From positions 1-24,156 of the forward strand of contig CALGBJ010000041.1 in NCBI GenBank assembly GCA_937877385.1: a stretch of DNA of 24,156 bases, given 5' to 3'. The DNA comes from an uncultured bacterium. GTDB lineage: Bacteria; Patescibacteriota; Minisyncoccia; UBA6257; JAGGUH01. Under the pieces are notes generated by a model. It ran no database searches. It saw only the letters and a list, made by a program, of their open reading frames with translations, and was not told the DNA's origin. Of the stretch, positions 7,042 to 13,290 are shown one piece after another (within the stretch, counting starts at the first letter, position 1; every line of letters starts with the position of its first letter). The position numbers were made by a program, and so were the translations under genes.

Positions 7042-8031
7042 ATGGAACTATTTCAATTAGTTGAAGAAGTTAAAGAAAAAATTGCTAAAGTAAAAAATTT
7101 GGCTGAATTAAGAGAAATTGAAGTTGAAATTTTAGGCAGAAAAGGAAAAATTTCTCTTTTCTTAAAAGGCCTTAAAAAAATAAAGGCACTTGAAGAAAGA
7201 AGAAGAAAGGGCAAAGAGATAAACGAAGCCAAGTCCTTTTTGACTGAATTGATAAGAAGGAAAGAAGAAATTCTTGCTCGGCAGTTAGAAGAAGAGATTT
7301 TAAAAAAAGAAGAAATTGATATTTCTCAACCAGGCATTAAACCAAGAAAAGGACATCTTCATCTTATTACCAAAACTATTTGGCAGATAGAGGAAATTTT
7401 TAAGAAAATGGGCTTTGCTGTGGCTGATGGACCAGAGATAGAAACTCCTTATTATAATTTTGATGCTCTCAATATTCCAGAAAATCATCCGGCCAGAGAT
7501 CTTTGGGATACTTTCTGGTTGAAAAAGAAAAATTATCTTCTGAGAACTCATACTTCGCCTGTTCAGATTCGCTATATGGAGAAAAAAAATCCGCCTTTAA
7601 GAATTATTGCTCCGGGAAAGGTTTTTCGTTATGAAGCTACTGATGCTAGTCATGAGATTCAATTTCATCAAATAGAAGGATTGATGGTAGATAAAAAAGT
7701 TTCTTTAGGCAATTTCAAGGCAATTATTAAAGAATTTTTTAATGAATTTTTTTCTGAAGAAACAGATATTCGCTTTAGGCCAAGCTATTTTCCTTTTACT
7801 GAACCGAGCGTGGAAATAGATATTAAGCCGAAAAAGACAGATAAATGGTTGGAGATAATGGGCGCAGGAATGGTCCATCCAAAAGTTTTGGCAAATGTCA
7901 AAATAAATCCTTTGGAATGGACTGGTTTTGCTTTTGGGGCCGGTATAGAGAGGTTGATAATGATTAAATACAATATTCCTGATATTAGGTTGTTTTATAA
8001 GGGAGATTTAAGGTTTATTAGGCAGTTTTAA
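7042..8031 (+). CDS. pheS: Phenylalanyl-tRNA synthetase alpha subunit
   Basis: 329 residues, normal length for bacterial PheS. An N-terminal coiled coil (about 1-85, tRNA binding) is followed by the class II catalytic core: PRKGHLHLITKTIWQIEEIF, the GPEIETPYYNFDALN segment, RTHTSPVQIRYM, motif 2 GKVFRYEATDASHEIQFHQ (192-210), and motif 3 FGAGIERLIMIKY with the tail DIRLFYKGDLRFIRQF. It forms the alpha2-beta2 enzyme charging tRNA-Phe. The beta-subunit gene pheT, which normally follows, is not in this window; the next gene is rplS after a 206-bp spacer. Third gene of the yidC operon. Confidence 0.97.
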   Translation: MELFQLVEEVKEKIAKVKNLAELREIEVEILGRKGKISLFLKGLKKIKALEERRRKGKEINEAKSFLTELIRRKEEILARQLEEEILKKEEIDISQPGIKPRKGHLHLITKTIWQIEEIFKKMGFAVADGPEIETPYYNFDALNIPENHPARDLWDTFWLKKKNYLLRTHTSPVQIRYMEKKNPPLRIIAPGKVFRYEATDASHEIQFHQIEGLMVDKKVSLGNFKAIIKEFFNEFFSEETDIRFRPSYFPFTEPSVEIDIKPKKTDKWLEIMGAGMVHPKVLANVKINPLEWTGFAFGAGIERLIMIKYNIPDIRLFYKGDLRFIRQF

Positions 8032-8041
8032 AAAATTACTC

Positions 8042-8070
8042 TTGACAGAAAAAGAAAAACATCAGAGAAT
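8042..8070 (+). promoter_or_regulatory. Possible promoter upstream of rplS
   Basis: Consensus TTGACA (8042-8047), 17-nt spacer, GAGAAT (8065-8070), a weak -10. It would give a leader of about 160 nt that includes the hairpin 8160-8208. Confidence 0.35.
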
Positions 8071-8159
8071 AAAGCAGATTGCTGAAGAAAAACAAGTTTT
8101 TTTCTTTCTTCTGATTTATGTTGGAAGAGAGGAGTAAGGAGTGAAAAAAATAGCGGTGA

Positions 8160-8208
8160 CCCCCTCCTTGGTCCTCCCCCTCAAAGAGGGGGAGGATAAA
8201 GGTGGGGG
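8160..8208. repeat. GC-rich REP-like hairpin
   Basis: Arms 8160-8182 and 8186-8208 (23 nt each) pair at 20 of 23 positions around an AAA loop; the inner 11 pairs (arm TCCTCCCCCTC) are perfect. Its pyrimidine/purine-rich G+C content contrasts sharply with the surrounding DNA. Such hairpins resemble dispersed REP/MITE-type palindromes. No T-run follows, so it is not a normal intrinsic terminator, though it could still end or stabilise transcripts between pheS and rplS. Confidence 0.8.
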
Positions 8209-8237
8209 AGATTGAAAACAATCATAAATAATCAAAA

Positions 8238-8588
8238 ATGGAAAAAAGCGAAACAATTATTAAAAAATATCTAAAAAAAGAACTTCCAGAAATCAAAGCA
8301 GGAATGAAAGTAAGAGTTTATGAGAGAGTTAAAGAAGGGAAAAAAGAAAAATTGTCGCCTTTTGAGGGGATTGTTATTAGAGTTAAAGGTAAAAAAGATG
8401 CCAATACTACTTTTACCCTCAGAAATGTTTTAGATGGTATCGGTGTGGAAAAGACATTTTTTCTTTACTCTCCTCAAATTGCCAAAATAGAAATTTTAGA
8501 GAAGTTTAAAGTAAGGAGAGCGAAGTTGTACTTCATAAGAGAACTCTCGCCAAAAAAGATAAAAAAGAAATTAAAGAAAATTCAATAA
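8238..8588 (+). CDS. rplS: 50S ribosomal protein L19
   Basis: 116 residues, the usual L19 length. The SH3-like barrel is clear: GMKVRVYERVKEGKKEKLSPFEGIVI, then TFTLRNVLDGIGVEKTFFLYSP, with the family ending KVRRAKLYFIRELSPKK. L19 sits at the 30S-50S interface (bridge B8). Preceded by a spacer with a possible promoter and the REP-like hairpin; the trmD/rimM genes that often lie upstream are absent. The following gene starts immediately after its stop. Confidence 0.96.
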   Translation: MEKSETIIKKYLKKELPEIKAGMKVRVYERVKEGKKEKLSPFEGIVIRVKGKKDANTTFTLRNVLDGIGVEKTFFLYSPQIAKIEILEKFKVRRAKLYFIRELSPKKIKKKLKKIQ

Positions 8589-9011
8589 ATGCGTTTTGAA
8601 GTTCCTCAATATATTGAAATAGAAAGCAAAATTGTTGGTCCTTTAACCTTGAGGCAGTTTCTTTTTTTAGCCGGGGCTGGTTTGATTATTTTTTTAACTC
8701 ATTTTATTTTTTCCGGAACCTTTTGGTTTGTTCTAAGTTTGATTACTGGTTCAATCGCTTTTCTTTTTGCTTTTTGGAAGCCAGAAGGGCAGAGGTTGGA
8801 AAAATTTCTTTTAGTTGCCATTAATCATTTTTTGAGTAATCGACATTATTTTTGGACAAAAAAAGAAATCAAAAGGGAAATTGTTTTAGAAAAGGAGTCA
8901 GAAAAAGAAAAAGTAGGGGAAGAGAGCGAAGAGATTAAAAAGAAGAAAGAGGAAGAAAAGAAAAGAAAGTATGATATTGAGGCAATTGCCAGGATACTCG
9001 ATGAAGAATAA
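8589..9011 (+). CDS. PrgI-family membrane protein
   Basis: 140 residues. The N-terminus matches the PrgI family: VPQYIEIESKIVGPLTLRQF followed by two membrane helices (about 23-40 and 44-62) and the short WKPEGQRLEKFLLVAINHFL segment. After residue 92 comes a highly charged Glu/Lys coiled region (EKESEKEKV, KKKKEEEKKRK) ending DIEAIARILDEE. PrgI proteins are part of conjugative/type IV secretion-like clusters, usually beside a VirB4/TraC-type ATPase; no such ATPase is in this window, so its role here is open. It begins with zero gap after rplS and is probably co-transcribed. Confidence 0.8.
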   Translation: MRFEVPQYIEIESKIVGPLTLRQFLFLAGAGLIIFLTHFIFSGTFWFVLSLITGSIAFLFAFWKPEGQRLEKFLLVAINHFLSNRHYFWTKKEIKREIVLEKESEKEKVGEESEEIKKKKEEEKKRKYDIEAIARILDEE

Positions 9012-9022
9012 AAGAAATTAAT

Positions 9023-9050
9023 TTGCTTTTTTTAATTTTTTTGCTAAAAT
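9023..9050 (+). promoter_or_regulatory. Promoter of the 9084-12065 gene cluster
   Basis: TTGCTT (9023-9028), 16-nt spacer, TAAAAT (9045-9050), giving a leader of about 27 nt before the ATG at 9084. The leader contains GTCGTTTAATT (9060-9070), repeated in front of the EF-Tu-like gene at 11148-11158. Confidence 0.5.
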
Positions 9051-9083
9051 TTATTTAAAGTCGTTTAATTTAAAAAAATTATT

Positions 9084-10196
9084 ATGGTTGAAGGTTCAAA
9101 CAACAATCAAACAAACAATCAAAACCAGGAAGCGGCAAAATTTCCCGAACCAGAAAAAAAAGAAAAAGTAAAAATTCATACTCTTGAATCTGATTTAGAA
9201 AAAGTAAAACGAGGCGAAGGAGAAATTGACCTTTCTGATACTTTTGACGAAAAAGAAAGTCAGGAGAACAAAGAACCTCTTTTTAGTCCTCCTCCTTTTG
9301 AGGAGAAAGATAGAGAAGTGCCTTTGCCTTCAGAAGAAGGAGGTTTTTCTCGAGACGAGGCCGAAGAATTTTTAGAATCACAAGAAAAAATTTCTCAAAA
9401 AGAAAAAACCGACTTTAAGAAAAAATGGCTAATTGTTTTAATTGGCTTAATTTTTATTATTTTGGTAGCTTTTCTTTTAATCTATTTTTTAGCCCTAAAA
9501 AAAGTTAAAAAGACAGAAGAGGTAATGCCAACGCCTTTTGTTACTCCAGTGCCGACTGAATCATTAACTCCTCAACCAACTCCTTTAACTTTTAAGGGCT
9601 TATTAGCAGTTGAAGCTGAAAAGAAAACCTTAGAAATTCCTATTCTTAATCGAGAGGTTATTTATCACTTGCTTTCTCAAGAAACGCAGGGAGAAAAAGG
9701 GACTTTAAGAGAATTTTTTCTTTCTTTAGAGAAAAAAACAGTAAAATTCAGTGATTTCTTTCTAACAGTTATTCCGGAGATTTATTCGGTTGCTTCAAAA
9801 GAGAATATCGATTTAAAAACTATTTTTGAAGATGATTTCTCTTTAGTTATTACTTATCCAGAAGATTATCCTCAATTGGCTTATATTGCTCAAATTAAAG
9901 AAGGAAAAAGAGATGAGGTAGGAAAATTGATTGAAGATTTAATTGATGAAAAAGATTTAGCTTATTCTCTTAGGCAATTTCATTTTTTTGCTGATCCAGG
10001 CAAAGCTAGTGATAGAGGTTTTCGTCGAGGAAAATTAGGAGATATTGAAACTTACTTTTTAACCTTCAGCAATCCTGATTTAGCTTTTGATTTTGGCTTA
10101 AGTACTGATAACAAATTGATTGTTTTTACTTCGATGAAATCGTTAAAAATTATTCTCAAATATTTACCCTCACTCAGTCAAACGCCAATTGAATAA
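9084..10196 (+). CDS. Single-pass membrane protein, unknown function
   Basis: 370 residues, not recognised. Residues 1-112 are polar, Gln/Asn- then Glu-rich and probably disordered, with a short hydrophobic-acidic motif IHTLESDLEKV at 31-41. A strong membrane helix follows (about 114-138, preceded by KKK, so the N-terminus is probably cytosolic). Next is a Pro/Thr linker (149-168) and a folded extracytoplasmic domain of about 200 residues (AVEAEKKTLEIPILNREVIYHLL onward, broken for length in practice) with mixed helices and strands such as DDFSLVITYPEDYPQLAYIA and a closing NKLIVFTSMKSLKIILKYL. The linker-plus-domain layout suggests a surface or envelope assembly factor (inference). It has its own promoter and is 3 bp from the zinc-finger gene. 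Confidence 0.8.
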   Translation: MVEGSNNNQTNNQNQEAAKFPEPEKKEKVKIHTLESDLEKVKRGEGEIDLSDTFDEKESQENKEPLFSPPPFEEKDREVPLPSEEGGFSRDEAEEFLESQEKISQKEKTDFKKKWLIVLIGLIFIILVAFLLIYFLALKKVKKTEEVMPTPFVTPVPTESLTPQPTPLTFKGLLAVEAEKKTLEIPILNREVIYHLLSQETQGEKGTLREFFLSLEKKTVKFSDFFLTVIPEIYSVASKENIDLKTIFEDDFSLVITYPEDYPQLAYIAQIKEGKRDEVGKLIEDLIDEKDLAYSLRQFHFFADPGKASDRGFRRGKLGDIETYFLTFSNPDLAFDFGLSTDNKLIVFTSMKSLKIILKYLPSLSQTPIE

Positions 10197-10199
10197 AAA

Positions 10200-10562
10200 A
10201 TGAAAAAGAAGTTCATTGACTTAATGAAAAAAGAACTCCAAGAAGAAAAGAGGTTTCTTAAGGAAATTTTGGCTCCTTTAGCTAGGGAAATTAAAAATAA
10301 TGTCTATGAAATTAGACCACCTTTAATGGGTGAAGGCGACTTTGAAGAAAGAGAAGCTAAAGAGGATGAAGAATTTGGCAATCGTTTAGCCGTTATTGAA
10401 AAATTGAAAGAGCGATTAGATGAAGTTAATGAAGCCCTTAAAAGAATAGAAAAAGGCGATTTTGGCAAATGTCAAAGTTGCTCAAAGAAAATTGAAGTTG
10501 AAGTTTTGTTAGCCAACCCAGCAGCAAAATTTTGTAAAAAATGTCTCAAGAAAAAATTATAA
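10200..10562 (+). CDS. DksA/TraR-family C4 zinc-finger protein
   Basis: 120 residues. A long N-terminal helical coiled-coil hairpin (about 1-85) leads into a C4 zinc finger: C91-x2-C94, 17 residues, C112-x2-C115 (GDFGKCQSCSKKI and AKFCKKC), with the family phrase IEKGDFGKC. DksA binds the RNA polymerase secondary channel and adjusts rRNA and stress promoters. DksA's coiled-coil tip acidic pair cannot be assigned with certainty here, though GEGDFEERE lies near the hairpin tip. Its last 22 bases overlap the next gene, pointing to translational coupling. Confidence 0.88.
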   Translation: MKKKFIDLMKKELQEEKRFLKEILAPLAREIKNNVYEIRPPLMGEGDFEEREAKEDEEFGNRLAVIEKLKERLDEVNEALKRIEKGDFGKCQSCSKKIEVEVLLANPAAKFCKKCLKKKL

Positions 10563-11131
10563 AAGACAACGCTAAAAAATACAAAATCTGTGTTTCTGGA
10601 GCGGCTGTTACTAAGCATTGCCGTAAGAATTGGCTGGTTGTTGCCAAAGAATTGGGGAAGGAAATTGCTAAAAGGGAAATGATTTTGGTTACTGGGGCTA
10701 CGACTGGTGTTCCTTTGGCAGTGGCTGAAGCAGTTAAAAAAAATAACGGTTTGGTTATTGGTATCTCGCCAGCCGCTTCCAAAAAATCTCATACTGCTAA
10801 ATACAAGTTACCAACAAAATATCACGATTTGATTATTTATAGTGGTATGGGTTATGCTGGCCGAAATTTAATTTTAACTAAAGCCGCTGATGGAGTAATT
10901 ATTCTTTGTGGTCGGATAGGCACCCTTAATGAATTTACTATTGCTTTTGAAGATGAGAAACCGATTGGTGTTTTAGAAGGAACTGGTGGGACGGCTGATA
11001 TAATTAGAAGAATTGTGGCTAATTCTTTTCGAGGTCCGGGAAAAATTGTTTATGATTCTGATCCAGTTAAACTTTTAGACAAACTAATAAAAGTAATTAA
11101 AAAAGAAGAAGAAAAAATAAAAAGAATTTAA
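10541..11131 (+). CDS. SLOG/LOG-like Rossmann nucleotide-binding protein
   Basis: 196 residues with the Rossmann-like SLOG fold: first strand KICVSGAA (15-22), a helix, the strand-loop ILVTGATTGVPLAVAEA (48-64), GLVIGISPA (70-78), a segment GMGYAGRNLIL where LOG proteins have the AMxxRK region, and a phosphate-binding loop CGRIGTLNEF (123-132) corresponding to GGxGTxxE. The last lacks one Gly. Family members bind nucleotides or related phosphates (LOG phosphoribohydrolases, DprA, Moco carrier proteins); substrate cannot be deduced here. Start overlaps the zinc-finger gene in another frame; an in-frame Met later is absent before the first strand, supporting this start. Confidence 0.82.
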   Translation: MSQEKIIKDNAKKYKICVSGAAVTKHCRKNWLVVAKELGKEIAKREMILVTGATTGVPLAVAEAVKKNNGLVIGISPAASKKSHTAKYKLPTKYHDLIIYSGMGYAGRNLILTKAADGVIILCGRIGTLNEFTIAFEDEKPIGVLEGTGGTADIIRRIVANSFRGPGKIVYDSDPVKLLDKLIKVIKKEEEKIKRI

Positions 11132-11174
11132 CTTTATCTTCTTCAAGGTCGTTTAATTGAGAGGATAAAAAATT

Positions 11175-11591
11175 ATGGCAGAAAAATTAATTGGCAAAGT
11201 TACTCATTACTTTACAGCTATTGGTGTTGGCGCTATTAAACTTAAAGGGAAAATTAAAGTCGGCGATGTCTTGCGTTTTAAAGGAGCAACGACTGATTTT
11301 CAGCAAAAAGTGATTTCTCTTCAGTATAATCGTCAAGATATTAAAGAAGCTAAACCTGGTCAGGAAGTGGGCATAAAAACTGAGCAAAGAGTTAGAGAAG
11401 ATGATAAAGTTTTTCTAGTGATTGAAGAAAAGAAAAAAGTTGCTGCCAAGAAGACGAAGAAAGAAACAAAAAAGAAAAAAGAAGTGAAAAAAACAAAAAG
11501 AGCAAAGAAAAAGACGGTTGATAAGAAGGCCAAAAAAGCGAAGAGTTCTAAAAAAACAACCAAAAAGAAAACTACTAAAAGAAGAAGATAA
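11175..11591 (+). CDS. EF-Tu domain 2-like protein with histone-like Lys tail
   Basis: 138 residues in two parts. Residues 1-85 form a beta-barrel like domain 2 of translation GTPases: KLIGKVTHYFTAIGVGAIKL, GKIKVGDVLRFKG, a central VISLQYNRQDIKEAKPGQEVGIK and DDKVFLVIE. No GTPase domain precedes it. Residues 86-138 are a nearly pure Lys/Ala/Thr tail (repeats of KKTK, KKAKK, KKTTKK) ending RRR, resembling histone H1-like bacterial proteins and probably binding nucleic acid. Proteins with only the barrel are annotated as translation elongation factor-like in CPR genomes; the function is unknown. A GAGAGGA purine run (11159-11165) 9 nt before the ATG is one of the few Shine-Dalgarno-like sequences in the window. 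Confidence 0.85.
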   Translation: MAEKLIGKVTHYFTAIGVGAIKLKGKIKVGDVLRFKGATTDFQQKVISLQYNRQDIKEAKPGQEVGIKTEQRVREDDKVFLVIEEKKKVAAKKTKKETKKKKEVKKTKRAKKKTVDKKAKKAKSSKKTTKKKTTKRRR

Positions 11592-11597
11592 AAAAAT

Positions 11598-12065
11598 ATG
11601 CTTGATAGTTCTTTTCTTTGGCGTTTGCTTTTGGCAATTATTTTGGGTCTATTGATAGGTTTTGAGAGAGAATATCTTTCAGAAAAATCAGCCGGGACAA
11701 GAACTTATGCTTTAATTGTTTTTAGTTCTTGTCTTTTTGCTTATCTTTCAAAATTTGGTTTTAGTGATGTTTTTGGTTCAGCTCGAGGTACGGATCCTTC
11801 CCGAATAGCTGCCAGTATAGTTGTTGGCGTTGGTTTTTTAGGAGCTGGGACAATAATTGTTCATAAAGATAAGGTTATTGGTTTGACAACAGCGGCTAGT
11901 ATTTGGTCTTCGGCGGCTATTGGGATGGCTCTTGGCCTTGGTTTTACTCGTTTAGCGATTTTTTCTACCTTTTTGACAATTTTTGTTCTTTTAGGAATAG
12001 GTGTTCTTGAAGAATTTTCTTTAAAGAAAGTAGAAAAACAAATTATTGAGAAAAAGAAAGATTAA
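11598..12065 (+). CDS. MgtC/SapB family membrane protein
   Basis: 155 residues, with four to five membrane helices and clear family motifs: LLIGFEREYLSEKSAGTRTYAL (an R/E-rich first loop, conserved in MgtC/SapB), DPSRIAASIVVGVGFLGAGTI, then VIGLTTAASIWSSAAIGMALGLG. The C-terminal cytosolic domain of true virulence MgtC is missing, so it matches the shorter SapB-like type. Members are tied to magnesium limitation and membrane ATPase control in enterobacteria; transport itself is not proven. It starts 6 bp after the EF-Tu-like gene and ends 2 bp from the convergent regulator gene. Confidence 0.92.
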   Translation: MLDSSFLWRLLLAIILGLLIGFEREYLSEKSAGTRTYALIVFSSCLFAYLSKFGFSDVFGSARGTDPSRIAASIVVGVGFLGAGTIIVHKDKVIGLTTAASIWSSAAIGMALGLGFTRLAIFSTFLTIFVLLGIGVLEEFSLKKVEKQIIEKKKD

Positions 12066-12067
12066 GT

Positions 12068-13144
12068 TTAAGCCCTTAAAACTTTGATTTTTTTCTTAAG
12101 GATGTATTTGCCATTAGGTAGTTTTTTAACTTGAGGCATCCTTTGTAAATTTAAAAGAATAGTGCTCTTTTTAGAAATAAATTGCTTGTCAAGTTGTTTT
12201 TTTATTTCTTCAAAACTCAAGGGCTTTTTGGATTTCTCAAGTATAGTTAGCAAGATATCTTTAGTTGTTCCTCCTTGATAGCCCCATTCTTTTAAAGCAT
12301 AAGTTCCTCTACCAACCAAGACAAAACGAGGGTCGCGAATAAGTTCATTGTGGACTGTATGAAGGCTGATTTGTCTTGGCCAAAGATTTTTTTCTTTAAT
12401 TAATTGATGAAGTTCTTTGAAGTGAAGAGGAGTTTTTAATTGGCGGAAAACTAAATAGACCTGGTCCCTGATGTTTCTTGGCTTGATAAAATTATTTTCT
12501 TTGAAACCGATTTCTCCTAGGATATTAATGCCAATTCTTTTATCTAAAGAAAGATAAGAGCAAATAGTACTTTCACTCAAAGAATTTTTTTGAGCTAAAG
12601 AAGTAATTATTTTAGAAAATTTTTGGCTATCAACAATTCCTCCTGAATTCTCTATTTTTTTATAAAAAGAAAAGAGAATTTTCTCCAACCTCTTTTTAGC
12701 TTCTTGGTTTAAATAGAAAAAACTTTCCCTTTCTTGACTTCTAGGTTGAAAGAAAATTTTTTGTGAAGAGATTAAAAGAAATTTTATTTTCTTTTCTAAG
12801 AATCGTTCTTTTTCTCGGTGAAAAAAGTGATTTTTTATTTCGTCTAAAAATAAACCCTCTTTTCTTATTCCTCCCCAAAGAGAAAGGTGGTTTTTAGCCC
12901 AATTGATATATTCCTGCCAATCTAAAAAGGAAGAGTCATTGAAACTTTCTTCAATTTTCTTTTGGCCGTTTTCAATGATTTGTCTCACCCTCTCTCTAGT
13001 GATGCCTTCTTCTTTGCCGATTTCTTCTAAGCTCCGAGGTTGGCCGTCTTTTAAACCATATCTTTTTTCTAAAATTTTCGCATAGCGGGGATAAAGCCCG
13101 CTTAAAATTGAGTTGATTAATTTAGAGAGTTTTTTATCCTTCAT
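12068..13144 (-). CDS. Sigma region 4 / HARE-HTH DNA-binding regulator
   Basis: 358 residues. Residues about 15-65 form a sigma-70 region 4-type helix-turn-helix: ILEKRYGLKDGQPRSLEEIG then EEGITRERVRQIIENGQKKI, the classic -35 recognition pattern, but no region 2 is present, so it is not a functional sigma factor on its own. The middle (70-220) is helical and unassigned. Residues about 225-290 are a HARE-HTH domain (TPLHFKELHQLIKE, HTVHNELIRDPRFVLVGRGT, YALKEWGY), as in the RNA polymerase delta subunit, and 294-352 form a second winged helix (KDILLTILEKSKKPLSFEEI, LPNGKYILKK). A perfect consensus promoter sits in front, and a 38-bp palindrome lies between it and divergent murD. It is likely a transcription regulator or RNA polymerase-associated factor (inference). 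Confidence 0.88.
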   Translation of the reverse strand: MKDKKLSKLINSILSGLYPRYAKILEKRYGLKDGQPRSLEEIGKEEGITRERVRQIIENGQKKIEESFNDSSFLDWQEYINWAKNHLSLWGGIRKEGLFLDEIKNHFFHREKERFLEKKIKFLLISSQKIFFQPRSQERESFFYLNQEAKKRLEKILFSFYKKIENSGGIVDSQKFSKIITSLAQKNSLSESTICSYLSLDKRIGINILGEIGFKENNFIKPRNIRDQVYLVFRQLKTPLHFKELHQLIKEKNLWPRQISLHTVHNELIRDPRFVLVGRGTYALKEWGYQGGTTKDILLTILEKSKKPLSFEEIKKQLDKQFISKKSTILLNLQRMPQVKKLPNGKYILKKKIKVLRA

Positions 13145-13153
13145 TTTTTCAAA

Positions 13154-13182
13154 ATTATAACTATTTATTGGTCATCTGTCAA
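13154..13182 (-). promoter_or_regulatory. Perfect consensus promoter of the regulator gene
   Basis: Minus strand TTGACA (13182-13177), exactly 17 nt, TATAAT (13159-13154). Both hexamers are full consensus. Only 9 nt separate the -10 box from the ATG (13144), so the message should be leaderless or have a leader of about 2-3 nt. Confidence 0.8.
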
Positions 13183-13220
13183 TTTTTGTTTAAGTCTGGT
13201 TTTTAAAAATTGGAAAGATC

Positions 13221-13258
13221 TTTAATTAATCCTTGAATTAATTCAAGGATTAATTAAA
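13221..13258. repeat. 38-bp perfect palindrome in divergent promoter region
   Basis: Two 19-bp arms with no spacer, centred between 13239 and 13240, with a GC-containing core CCTTGAATT/AATTCAAGG and TTAATTAA-type outer arms. It lies 39 bp upstream of the regulator's -35 box and 32 bp before the murD ATG, a typical position for a dimeric operator. It could also form a cruciform or an RNA hairpin in the murD leader; no T-run follows. Confidence 0.9.
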
Positions 13259-13260
13259 TT
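13233..13260 (+). promoter_or_regulatory. Tentative murD promoter overlapping the palindrome
   Basis: TTGAAT (13233-13238), 16-nt spacer, TAAATT (13255-13260); both boxes lie in or at the edge of the palindrome. Weak match, offered because no better plus-strand promoter is visible before murD. If right, binding at the palindrome would block it. Confidence 0.3.
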
Positions 13261-13290
13261 AATAATTAAATTAGTTTTGAGTTCTGAGTA

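Noticed and set aside
7300..7551. 83-codon minus-strand ORF
   Set aside because: It lies wholly inside pheS in antisense and has no recognisable motif.
8036..8221. 61-codon minus-strand ORF
   Set aside because: It runs through the REP-like hairpin (giving PLFEGEDQGGGHR-type sequence) and low-complexity DNA; no start signal or family resemblance.
10541..10562. Frameshift joining the zinc-finger and SLOG genes into one protein
   Set aside because: Each has a complete domain and its own ATG; the 22-bp overlap is ordinary gene overlap.
11360..11563. 67-codon minus-strand Phe-rich ORF
   Set aside because: Antisense of the lysine-rich tail of the EF-Tu-like gene.
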